The notes under the pieces are model-generated. The model worked only from the letters and a program-made list of their open reading frames with translations, ran no database searches and was not told where the DNA came from. A DNA stretch of 64,000 nucleotides. Source: Wenyingzhuangia aestuarii. Lineage in GTDB: Bacteria > Bacteroidota > Bacteroidia > Flavobacteriales > Flavobacteriaceae. Every line of letters starts with the position of its first letter. Position 1 is the first letter of the stretch. A program made the translations under genes and the position numbers. Below are positions 27,108 through 35,682 of the stretch, piece after piece. The stretch covers positions 124,001-188,000 of the forward strand of contig NZ_JAATJG010000005.1 in the NCBI RefSeq assembly GCF_011927765.1. The letters are read 5' to 3'.

Positions 27108-27965
27108 CTATTGATATACTCTTACATAATCTATTTCCATTGCCGATTCTGTAAAATCAGGATCAACATTACCTCCTAAAGTTCCTCCCATAGCTACATT
27201 TAAAATGACAAATTGATTCTTATCAAAAGGCCAATTAGCAGCATCTTTTGTAGCAGGCTGATAGGTATAATGCACTACATTATCTACCATAAATTCAATC
27301 TTATCTGCTGTCCAATTAATGGAATACAAATGAAATTCTGTAGACAAATCTTCTTTAGGTTCATTTTCTCCTACGTAAGGTGTGTTTCCATATCCAGAAG
27401 AATTATGAATAGCACTTGTGGTAATTTTTAAATTAGCTGAACTAGTTCCGGCACGTTCCATAATATCTATTTCTCCACAGGTTGGCCACCCTACTGTACT
27501 AATATTATCTCCCAACATCCATATAGCAGGCCAAGTACCTAAACCATAAGGTAATTTTGCACGTACTTCTACTTTACCGTAAGTAAAACTAAATCTGTCT
27601 TGAGTTTTCATTCTTGCAGATGTATATGGAGCTCCTCTATAGGTTTCTTTTTTTGCCGTAATTTTTAAAATTCCGTTCTCAACCACTGCATTATCTCTTG
27701 TGTAATATTGAAGTTCATTATTTCCCCAACCACTGTTTCCTATGTCGTAAGTCCAGTTTTCTGTACAAGGAGATCCTGCTGTATTAAACTCATCAGACCA
27801 AACCAATACATTATTATTTCCGTTTGGAACTGCATTGGTTATTTTTCCAGGACAAGCTACTGTAGGTTCTGTAGTATCATTTACTGCTACTTTGTCTTTA
27901 CTACATGCACAAGAAAACAAACAAGCTAAAACCATGCTTTTTATCCATATTTTTGTGTATTTCAT
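27108..27965 (-). CDS. GH16 laminarinase-type endo-beta-glucanase lipoprotein
   Basis: A 285-aa protein. I start at the ATG at 27965, not at 27998, because the longer form overlaps the upstream stop codon and spoils the signal peptide. The lipobox region LACLFSCACS has C15, C19 and C21 as candidate lipidated residues. The GH16 core has GNNELQYYT (81-89), WPAIWMLG (145-152) and the catalytic GEIDIME with E165, D167, E170, the intact pattern of endo-beta-1,3-glucanases. Likely substrate: laminarin or mixed beta-glucan. It follows the small lipoprotein gene by 10 bp. Confidence 0.9.
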   Translation of the reverse strand: MKYTKIWIKSMVLACLFSCACSKDKVAVNDTTEPTVACPGKITNAVPNGNNNVLVWSDEFNTAGSPCTENWTYDIGNSGWGNNELQYYTRDNAVVENGILKITAKKETYRGAPYTSARMKTQDRFSFTYGKVEVRAKLPYGLGTWPAIWMLGDNISTVGWPTCGEIDIMERAGTSSANLKITTSAIHNSSGYGNTPYVGENEPKEDLSTEFHLYSINWTADKIEFMVDNVVHYTYQPATKDAANWPFDKNQFVILNVAMGGTLGGNVDPDFTESAMEIDYVRVYQ

Positions 27966-27975
27966 AATTCTTTTT

Positions 27976-28614
27976 TTACTGATTATTTTTATTTTCAAAA
28001 GTGATTCTATCTATATAAACTATTTGATTACTAGCTCTATTTCTATAATCTGGAAAGATGATTATTTGATCTATTATACCTGTAATACCTTTTCCAATAT
28101 TACTAGATACATCAAACGTTAATTCTTCCCATTCATTAATTTTTGTGTTAGCAACTTTTATTTCTGGTTGTGCCTCTCCATTAGCTTCTGAAAACTTTAA
28201 GCCCACATTACTAATAACCGATTTGTACACTAACATTTTTACAATTGTATTTGTAGTGTCAAAAGTAAAAGACCCAATATCTGAACCGTGTAAAGATTCA
28301 AAACCTGCCCATTGAGCACCTGTGTTTGTTGCTGTAAATTTTGCAACAGCATTAGATTTGTTAATTCCTGAGTTATTTGGATTAGCAACTATTTCTACAC
28401 TTGGATTAGATCCATTTTCAAAAACAGTCCAAGTCCAATCGCCTCCAAAACCATTTTCCTCAAAATCTATGGGATAAAATGGAGATTGATTTGTATAGGC
28501 AATTACCTCTTCTTCTACTATATCCGTATTTTCCTGTTCGTTATTACTATCACAATTTGTGAATAGTAAAGCTGTAAAAATTACACAGGTAATTAACAAT
28601 TCTTTCTGTTTCAT
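27976..28614 (-). CDS. Small surface lipoprotein with carbohydrate-binding-like beta-sandwich
   Basis: A 212-aa lipoprotein (C21 in LFTNC). After an acidic linker (about 22-42) there is one beta-rich module of about 165 residues. FYPIDFEENGFGGDWTW leads into it and it ends with IVYIDRITFEN, a pattern seen in jelly-roll glycan-binding domains. No catalytic motif is visible. Its position between the SusCD/PKD genes and the GH16 suggests it binds beta-glucan, but this is inferred from context and fold pattern only. Confidence 0.65.
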   Translation of the reverse strand: MKQKELLITCVIFTALLFTNCDSNNEQENTDIVEEEVIAYTNQSPFYPIDFEENGFGGDWTWTVFENGSNPSVEIVANPNNSGINKSNAVAKFTATNTGAQWAGFESLHGSDIGSFTFDTTNTIVKMLVYKSVISNVGLKFSEANGEAQPEIKVANTKINEWEELTFDVSSNIGKGITGIIDQIIIFPDYRNRASNQIVYIDRITFENKNNQ

Positions 28615-29072
28615 ATTTGGGTAGGTTTTATAAAAAATTATTGTTCTTGATTTGTAATACTACTATTCAGGAATAAGAGATTTTTTACTTATTCTTTCTT
28701 TATCAGTCTCATTAATACTGATGTTTTCTTTTTAAAATTCTGAAAACTTTAATTTTAATGATTGTTTAAAATTTTCAGGATTTTATTGTTGTCATCAAGT
28801 ACAAACAAAGCTTTGTTCTTTTTACTTGTTATTTTTTTTAAAACAAGTAGTTAAACACTATTCTTTAAATTTTATTACAAACTATTTCTTTATTAAGTCA
28901 ATAGAATCAAATGATATTAGCTTTTATAAATTCATATTCACTACAATTTATTTTTAACATGTAGATGTAGTTAAGTATGATTTGCCTCCCATTTTGTTTT
29001 TAAAATTTTATAAAAAGCGGTTAAAAACTTCTAACCGCTTTTATAAAATTAAATCTGTGCAAAAACTATTTT
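28615..29072. other. Non-coding gap inside PUL2
   Basis: A 458-bp AT-rich gap without a credible gene. It holds the hairpin at 29013-29042. I found no exact TAnnTTTG box for the downstream gene at 28614, although this long gap is where one would be expected. Confidence 0.6.
29013..29042 (-). terminator. Terminator after the PUL2 SusC-SusD-PKD block
   Basis: An 11-bp perfect inverted repeat (29013-29023 / 29032-29042, arm AAAAGCGGTTA) with an 8-nt loop. It lies 30 bp after the PKD lipoprotein stop codon and divides the binding/transport genes from the enzyme genes. Confidence 0.7.
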
Positions 29073-30527
29073 TTATTTGTATAAATAGATATTATCAACA
29101 TGGAAAGAAGTAGCTCCCGTTGCTGTACCATCTAAAGATACACCGTACTTTAATTGGTCAATAGCTCCACTTTCTGTTAACCCAATAAATTCTGATAATG
29201 GAATATCAATAGAAGTCCATTGTCCACTTGTTAATGTTTTGTCTACCCCCACTTCAAAAGTAGATCCACTTGAATCTGCAGTATTAATCAACGTAATGTT
29301 TAACTTATCTATTTCAGAAGAATGAACATCAAAATGAATATGAGTATAACCTGCAAGACTAATTGCATCAAACGTAGTTCCTTGGTAGTCTAAGAATGAG
29401 TATTGTAACACTTTATTCCCCGTAGCTGGCTCCAATTCTGCAAACTGTGTTGCTTGTCCCCATCCTGGATTTACATTTACGTTTCCAACGCTTGTATAAG
29501 CATCACTATATATAGAAATTACATTTGCTGCATCTACGCTTGGAGTTGTTGGTACTGTTGTTACATCTGTAACTACCGGACATCCGTTGTTTGTTCCTGC
29601 TACATTAGGACAAGCATCATCTGCATCGTTAACTCCATCTCCATCTGTATCTACATCTGCAATTGCTGCACCTGCAGTTCCTTCTTTTGCTAATTTAAAT
29701 TGCCAAAAATCTGTTCCAGATGAAATTTGTACTGTCATAATATTTTTATCTTCTGAAAAACCTACAGCACTATATGTTACACTTTCTGGAGCAGCAGTTG
29801 GACTTGTAAACAATGTATTAGCTACTTTTGCCAATCCTAAATATGCACCTTTACCTGTTATGGTTACTGTATTTTCAGTTTCATTGTGAAACCATGTTGC
29901 TGTTGCTGTTCCATCAAAAGGAGCAACTGGTGTAGCACATCCTTCTGGATCGTTACCAAAAACTGGCTCTACCCAAGTTTCGTTACCTAAAACATTTACA
30001 AAGGTTCCATCACTTTTAAACTCATAAACATCGTCAAACAAACAATTTCTTGTGTTAACATCTGCCAAACTGTTTGACCACCAAGAATAATTGTTTACTT
30101 CTGGTCCTACAGCCAAAGCTCCAACCTGATGTAACAACACCCATCTACCTATTACATCTGTTTGAGGAATAGAAATAACAACAGCATGTTCTTTAGTTAA
30201 AACTACGTTGTCTGCTCCTGTTGCAGAAGCTGTTACTGTAATGTTGTAAGTAGCTGCTGCTGAAGGATACACATATGTAACTTTAGGCCCTACGGTTGCT
30301 AAAACATCATCCGTAGCTTCTGTATTTCCAAAATCTACTGAATAAGAAGTTGCTCCTGAAGCCGAAGGTGTTACACTAACAGTGTTTCCTAGCCCAGAAC
30401 TTTCAATAGTAAATTCTAAGTTTGTAATTGCAGATCCTGATGTTCCCATTGCATCATCTTCTTTACTACACGATACCATAAGTCCTAAACAAAGTAAGGC
30501 ACTTATACTTTTTTTAAATAAATTCAT
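29073..30527 (-). CDS. PKD-type glycan-binding lipoprotein with TSP3 calcium motif (PUL2)
   Basis: A 484-aa lipoprotein (C20 in MVSC). Modules in order: a PKD-like domain (about 35-118); a lipocalin-like central region (about 124-283) opening with IGRWVLLHQ; one thrombospondin-type-3 repeat DTDGDGVNDADDACPN (293-308), a calcium-binding linker; and a C-terminal jelly-roll module (about 335-484). It occupies the SusE position after susD. This layout resembles surface laminarin-binding proteins of marine Flavobacteriia. No enzyme residues are seen. Confidence 0.78.
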   Translation of the reverse strand: MNLFKKSISALLCLGLMVSCSKEDDAMGTSGSAITNLEFTIESSGLGNTVSVTPSASGATSYSVDFGNTEATDDVLATVGPKVTYVYPSAAATYNITVTASATGADNVVLTKEHAVVISIPQTDVIGRWVLLHQVGALAVGPEVNNYSWWSNSLADVNTRNCLFDDVYEFKSDGTFVNVLGNETWVEPVFGNDPEGCATPVAPFDGTATATWFHNETENTVTITGKGAYLGLAKVANTLFTSPTAAPESVTYSAVGFSEDKNIMTVQISSGTDFWQFKLAKEGTAGAAIADVDTDGDGVNDADDACPNVAGTNNGCPVVTDVTTVPTTPSVDAANVISIYSDAYTSVGNVNVNPGWGQATQFAELEPATGNKVLQYSFLDYQGTTFDAISLAGYTHIHFDVHSSEIDKLNITLINTADSSGSTFEVGVDKTLTSGQWTSIDIPLSEFIGLTESGAIDQLKYGVSLDGTATGATSFHVDNIYLYK

Positions 30528-30566
30528 AATATTTGATTTTTAAGTTTATTGTTTAATCTGTTTATC

Positions 30567-32138
30567 TTAATAATTTGGATTTTGTCCCCATCTAGTAACA
30601 GCGTTTGCTAACTCCAATTCTACCAATGGAATAGGGAATACTTCATTTTTATTTTCTTGGAATGTAATTTCTCCAAAGTCTGCAGGCTTAGTTGCATTGT
30701 AGTTTGCAAAAGCTTGACTTGCTTTTTCTGTTCTTACCAAGTCAAAAAACCTATGTCCTTCTCCTGCTAATTCTACACGTCTTTCTTTATAAATAGCTTC
30801 TAACAAATCTGACTCTCCATTGTAAGGATAATCGTGTGTATTGTTTCCAAAAGCTCTTGCTCTTACCAAGTTTAAGTAAGCTGTTGCATTAGCTATAGAA
30901 CCACTACTTTGTACTTCTGCTTCTGCTGCCATTAGCAAAACATCAGCATAACGAATAGCTCTGTAATTGTTTTCGTAGTTTAAAGGATCTGATCCTGCTC
31001 TAGTACTTTCATTTTCTTGAGTTGGAAGGTATTTTTTAGAAAAATAACCTGTATTTTCTCTACTTGGTGTATACTCTCCTACTCCTGGTGCTAAAATGGT
31101 AATGTCTCTTCTTTGATCTCCATTTTCAAAAGCATCATATAGTTGTTGTGTTGGTAAACTAAATCCCCAACCTGCTTTGTATACAGCTCCTGTAAAATCT
31201 CTTGGAGCATTGTTTTGAGGTAAGTAATTTCCTTCGCTACATTGAATACAATCCCAACCAGCTCCTTCTACACTTGTATACTGAACTTCAAAAACAGATT
31301 CTACTCCATTTTCTCCACTTTTTTCAAACAAGGTTGATAAGTCAGCTAAGCTATATTCTCCACTATTAATTACGATGTTTAATTGTGTTGCTGCATTGTC
31401 AAACTGAGTAACATCATAAGTTCCGTGATACAAATACACTTTCCCTAATAAAGCCTGTGCTGCTCCTTTTGAAATTTGATATTTTTCATTAGGTGTTACC
31501 GGTAAGTTTGTAATAGCTTCTTTTAAATCTTCTTCTATTAAAGCATATACTTTTGCAACACTCCCAACACGATTTACATCATATTGCTCTCCAATTCTAA
31601 TACGTTTGTCTTGAATTCTTGAAACTCCATCTCTTTGCTCTACAGCTAAAGGAATGTCTCCAAAAAACTTTGCTAGTTCAAACGTAAAATAGGCTCTTAA
31701 AAAATAAGCTTGTGCAATTACCTCATCTTTACCTTCAAATTCTGTTTTGTCTTTAAATTCCAAGATATAATTGGCTCTTCCCATAGCTGCATACATAAAC
31801 TTCCAAACATCTCTAAGTTGATTATTGTCTGCTGGAGTTTGATCCATTTTATCTATTCTTTGTAAAGTAGGTTGATCGTAATTATTGGCATCACCTCCTA
31901 CAATAATATCATCTGCAGCTCCTGTAATAGTTAATATATTTACATAAGTAGACTGCAACATATCGTAAGCACCAATTAATGCTTTATCGTATTCTTCTTC
32001 TGAATTAAAATATTCATCCGACACTGCTCCTACGGGTTCTAAATCGTTTATAAAATCATCACAACCTATTAGTGTAGAACCCAACACTATAGTTAAAGCT
32101 AAAATTTTACTATATTTTTTTATGATATGTGTTTTCAT
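30567..32138 (-). CDS. SusD/RagB-family glycan-binding lipoprotein (PUL2)
   Basis: A 523-aa lipoprotein (C26 in LIGC). It has the SusD-type features AYFLRAYFTFELAKFFGDIPL in the TPR region and YRAIRYADVLLMAAEAEVQ in the C-terminal half, and ends with NPNY. It pairs with the SusC encoded 9 bp upstream. Together they import beta-glucan oligosaccharides, judging from the GH16 and GH3 genes in the same locus. Confidence 0.94.
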   Translation of the reverse strand: MKTHIIKKYSKILALTIVLGSTLIGCDDFINDLEPVGAVSDEYFNSEEEYDKALIGAYDMLQSTYVNILTITGAADDIIVGGDANNYDQPTLQRIDKMDQTPADNNQLRDVWKFMYAAMGRANYILEFKDKTEFEGKDEVIAQAYFLRAYFTFELAKFFGDIPLAVEQRDGVSRIQDKRIRIGEQYDVNRVGSVAKVYALIEEDLKEAITNLPVTPNEKYQISKGAAQALLGKVYLYHGTYDVTQFDNAATQLNIVINSGEYSLADLSTLFEKSGENGVESVFEVQYTSVEGAGWDCIQCSEGNYLPQNNAPRDFTGAVYKAGWGFSLPTQQLYDAFENGDQRRDITILAPGVGEYTPSRENTGYFSKKYLPTQENESTRAGSDPLNYENNYRAIRYADVLLMAAEAEVQSSGSIANATAYLNLVRARAFGNNTHDYPYNGESDLLEAIYKERRVELAGEGHRFFDLVRTEKASQAFANYNATKPADFGEITFQENKNEVFPIPLVELELANAVTRWGQNPNY

Positions 32139-32147
32139 GGTCGTTGG

Positions 32148-35100
32148 TTAAAAAGTTAAATTAAGTCCCAAAATAAATGTGGTAGCTACCGGATAAAATC
32201 CTCTGTCTATTCCTGCTCCAATAGGATCTCCTTTACCATCGGTTCCAGAACCAGATGCAGAAGGATCGTAACCAGAGTAATCTGTAAAGGTGTATAAATT
32301 GTTTGCTGACAAGAATAATCTTAAGTTGTCTACTCCCATTTTATTTAATATTTTATTATCGAAATTGTATCCAACCTGTACATTTTGAATTCTGATATAA
32401 GAAGCATCTTCTACAAAATAATCTGAAAATAAATCTGTATTTATAGATGCTCCATTGGTAGCTCTAGGAACGGTATTACTTGGATTTGTAGGTGTCCAAC
32501 GGTCTAAAACTCTTGTACTCTTGTTTGCTAATAAATTTAAACGCTCATAATCTCTTACCATTTCGTTTCCAAAAGATCCAATTGCTGAGGCACTAAAATC
32601 TATATTTTTATAAGTAAACCCTAAGTTTAAACCTGCTGTTAAATCTGCTATAGGATCTCCAATATCTGTTTTATCATCTTCAGAAATGTATCCATCACCA
32701 TTGGTGTCTACAAATCTTAAATCTCCAACACCTGCATCTGTATGATACTCATTATTATTTGCTGTAGCATTGACATTTAACGCATCAATTTCTGCTTGGT
32801 TTTGATAAATACCATTGGTTTTGTATCCGTAGAAATATCCTAAAGCGTGACCTGCTTCCATACGAGAAGGAACAATACCTGTACCTATTCCAAAAGCACC
32901 TCCTTGTTCAAAACCTGCCAAGTTTCCTACATAAGTAACTTCATTTTTAAGTGTTGAAAAATTAAAACTAGCGTTAAACTTAAAGTCTTTAGAAAATTGA
33001 TCTCTATAAGAAACTAAGAATTCTAATCCTGAATTTTCTACAGTACCTGCATTGATAAAAGGTGCACTTGACCCAATACCTGCAACTCCAGTTAAGGCTG
33101 ATGATTCCGCACTAATTAACAAATCATCTGTTACTTTTTTAAATACATCTGCGGTAAAGGTTAATCTGTTATTTAATACCGCTAAATCAAACCCAATGTT
33201 TCCTGTTGTAGTGGTCTCCCATTTTAATGATGGATTTCCCAATTTTCCTTCAGCAACTCCAACTAATAAATCAGCTTCTGTTACTTCATCGTTAGAGCTA
33301 TAAGCTCCTTCTCCATCTAACAAACCTACATATGGAAAATCTCCATCAATTCTATCGTTACCAATAACTCCATAACTAGCTCTTAATTTTAATGAACTAA
33401 TTGTATTGTTGTCTTTTAAAAATGATTCATCAGAAATGTTCCATCCTAAAGACAATGATGGAAAGAAACCTACATTATTATCTTCACTAAACTTTGAAGA
33501 AGCATCTCTACGAAAAACTGCAGACAATAAGTACTTTTCTTTATAATTGTATTGTACTCTTGTAAAAATGGACTGCAATCTATTCTTAAATTGATTTGAT
33601 CCAGACTCAATAGCTGATGGTTGATAACGTGGGTTTACAGTTTCTGAATTTGCAATACTAGCTTCGGCAAATGTATTGGCTCCATTTTTTAAACTCACTC
33701 CTGTTTGTCCATCATACAAACCTCTAAACTCTACCATTTCATGCCCTAAAAGCACTGTTAAATTATGAATATCGTTAAAAGTATCTGTATAGGTAATTAA
33801 GTTGTTCCAAGTATAATCATCATAAGTATCTACATAATCTACATACTCATTATTAAATTCTCTTGTTAAAGATTTACCTACCCCCATAAAAACCTCAGGT
33901 CTAAACGTTTCTATATTTACGGTAGCATGGTTCATTAAGAACTTTGATCTTATAGATAGTTTATCTGAAAAACTATAATCTGCAGAAAATGTTGGACTTA
34001 TTTTGTTAACCACATCTGTGTCATACGTGCTTGCCATTTGAGACAATGGGTTAGACACCTCTATAGCCCCTGTTTGCACAATACCATATCCGTTTCTTAA
34101 TTCTTCAAAACCTACATCAGTTAAAGGGGCAGGATCTTTTGCTAATGTAAAGGGATCTGCATTTATTGCATTATATAATACTGCTCCAATTCCTCCTTCT
34201 TGTAGTTTATTTTTTTGTGAACGAGAATAAATAGCTGTTGCAGATAGCTTTAATTTGTCTGTAACATCGTATTGAAGATTGGTTCTAGCAGTAAATCTGT
34301 TATAGTTAGACTTGTCTCCTCCTACAATACCATCTTGTGATAAGAATGATGTTCCAAAAGAATAAGCTAATTTTTCTGTACCTCCGTTGGCTGTAAGATT
34401 TACATCGTATGAAGGAGCTAACTCAAACACCTCATTTTGCCAGTCTGTATTGGCTAAAGGATCTACAGCACTTACGCTAGAATCATATACTAAACCCGTA
34501 GTTGGTTGAATAAAGTATCTACTTGTACCTGTAGCTTCGTTAATATATTCTGCCAATCCTTGAGCATCTAATAAATCTAACCTGTTACTTGTTTGTTGTA
34601 AACTGTAGTTAGCAGTTACATTAAACTTTAAGTCACTTTTTTTACTACCTGTTTTGGTTTCTATTAAAATAACCCCATTTGCTGCACGTACTCCATAAAT
34701 ACCTGCTGTTGCATCTTTTAATACGTTTACACTTTTTATGTCGTTAGGATTAATTACAGATAAATCTGTAATTGGATTTCCATCTACCAATATTAAAGGT
34801 CTACTATCTCCATTGGTAGAAACCCCTCTAATTCTAATATTCATTCCGCTACCAGGTGCTCCTGACGTAGAGGTAATGTTAACCCCAGCAACCTGTCCTT
34901 GCAAAGCTTGTTCTACTCTGGTAGGATTTAAAGCTTCTATAACTTCTGAATTTACAACAGAAACAGCACCGGTTACTTCTTTTTTCTTTTGAGTACCATA
35001 ACCAATAACAACAACTTCTGATAAAGATTCTATATCTTCTTTTAATTCTACATTAATTATATTTTCATTACCTATAGTTATTTCTTCAGAATTGTATCCT

Positions 35101-35324
35101 AAATAACTGAACGTAATAATTTGTCCTGAAGAAACTTTTGTAAGAATATATTCTCCATCAAAGTTTGAATAAGAACCATTAGCAGTTCCTTTAATAAGAA
35201 CACTAACCCCTGGTAAAGGCTCTCCAGTTTTTACACTTGTTACAACTCCGGATATATTCTTGCTTTGAGCGAACCCAAATACAGATATGAATAAGAGAAG
35301 CGTGAATATTGTGATTTTTCTCAT
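32148..35324 (-). CDS. SusC-like TonB-dependent outer-membrane transporter (PUL2)
   Basis: A 1058-aa SusC/RagA receptor: a signal peptide ending near VFGFAQ (20), a carboxypeptidase-regulatory-like domain (about 23-100), a plug starting at SEVVVIGYGTQKKKEVTGAV, and a 22-strand-type barrel ending in LGLNLTF. It resembles the PUL1 SusC in overall layout but the barrel loops differ. It is the first gene of the PUL2 structural operon, and a TATGTTTG box lies 28 bp upstream. Confidence 0.94.
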   Translation of the reverse strand: MRKITIFTLLLFISVFGFAQSKNISGVVTSVKTGEPLPGVSVLIKGTANGSYSNFDGEYILTKVSSGQIITFSYLGYNSEEITIGNENIINVELKEDIESLSEVVVIGYGTQKKKEVTGAVSVVNSEVIEALNPTRVEQALQGQVAGVNITSTSGAPGSGMNIRIRGVSTNGDSRPLILVDGNPITDLSVINPNDIKSVNVLKDATAGIYGVRAANGVILIETKTGSKKSDLKFNVTANYSLQQTSNRLDLLDAQGLAEYINEATGTSRYFIQPTTGLVYDSSVSAVDPLANTDWQNEVFELAPSYDVNLTANGGTEKLAYSFGTSFLSQDGIVGGDKSNYNRFTARTNLQYDVTDKLKLSATAIYSRSQKNKLQEGGIGAVLYNAINADPFTLAKDPAPLTDVGFEELRNGYGIVQTGAIEVSNPLSQMASTYDTDVVNKISPTFSADYSFSDKLSIRSKFLMNHATVNIETFRPEVFMGVGKSLTREFNNEYVDYVDTYDDYTWNNLITYTDTFNDIHNLTVLLGHEMVEFRGLYDGQTGVSLKNGANTFAEASIANSETVNPRYQPSAIESGSNQFKNRLQSIFTRVQYNYKEKYLLSAVFRRDASSKFSEDNNVGFFPSLSLGWNISDESFLKDNNTISSLKLRASYGVIGNDRIDGDFPYVGLLDGEGAYSSNDEVTEADLLVGVAEGKLGNPSLKWETTTTGNIGFDLAVLNNRLTFTADVFKKVTDDLLISAESSALTGVAGIGSSAPFINAGTVENSGLEFLVSYRDQFSKDFKFNASFNFSTLKNEVTYVGNLAGFEQGGAFGIGTGIVPSRMEAGHALGYFYGYKTNGIYQNQAEIDALNVNATANNNEYHTDAGVGDLRFVDTNGDGYISEDDKTDIGDPIADLTAGLNLGFTYKNIDFSASAIGSFGNEMVRDYERLNLLANKSTRVLDRWTPTNPSNTVPRATNGASINTDLFSDYFVEDASYIRIQNVQVGYNFDNKILNKMGVDNLRLFLSANNLYTFTDYSGYDPSASGSGTDGKGDPIGAGIDRGFYPVATTFILGLNLTF

Positions 35325-35682
35325 GTCTAGTAATATTAATTTGATATATCACAAACATAAGCCCCATCTATTGATAATTCATCAAACAAACCCCCTACAA
35401 AAAACATACAATGTAATTTATTTACCCACTAGTAGGGTTTATATAGGATTCACGCTTAAAAAAAACTGCTGATTTTTAACTTTGTAGTGGTGTTGTATAG
35501 GTAAAACACCTGTTTGTAGTGACAACAACAAGACAAAAACCCCGTATTAAAAGGATTTATAGAGCCAAAAACTCTAAAAAGAAATAGCTTTGTATTGTTT
35601 GTTACATTCTACTTAACAAAGAACCACCACGTTTTGAAGCTTCAAAACGTAGTGATTTTTTAATTTATTACTTAAAACACCC
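35325..35682. other. Non-coding region between PUL2 susC and its regulator
   Basis: A 358-bp gap carrying the susC promoter on the minus strand. A 22-bp perfect palindrome (35629-35650, core GAAGCTTC) lies 33 bp after the regulator stop codon and can act as its terminator, although the T run is on the plus-strand side. No small gene is convincing here. Confidence 0.55.
35352..35386 (-). promoter_or_regulatory. Candidate promoter of the PUL2 susC operon
   Basis: The -7 box TATGTTTG (minus strand, 35352-35359) matches TAnnTTTG. A TTTG occurs at 35383-35386 with a 23-bp spacer, longer than the 19 bp seen at xylB and rpsF. The start codon lies 27 bp downstream of the box. Confidence 0.5.

Noticed and set aside
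27835-28122. Plus-strand open frame of 95 codons opposite the GH16/lipoprotein junction
   Set aside because: It is antisense to two well-supported genes, has no recognisable domain and its composition is that of a reverse-frame shadow.
29587-29889. Plus-strand open frame of 100 codons opposite the PUL2 PKD lipoprotein
   Set aside because: Antisense to a coherent multi-domain lipoprotein; the protein on the minus strand explains the region fully.
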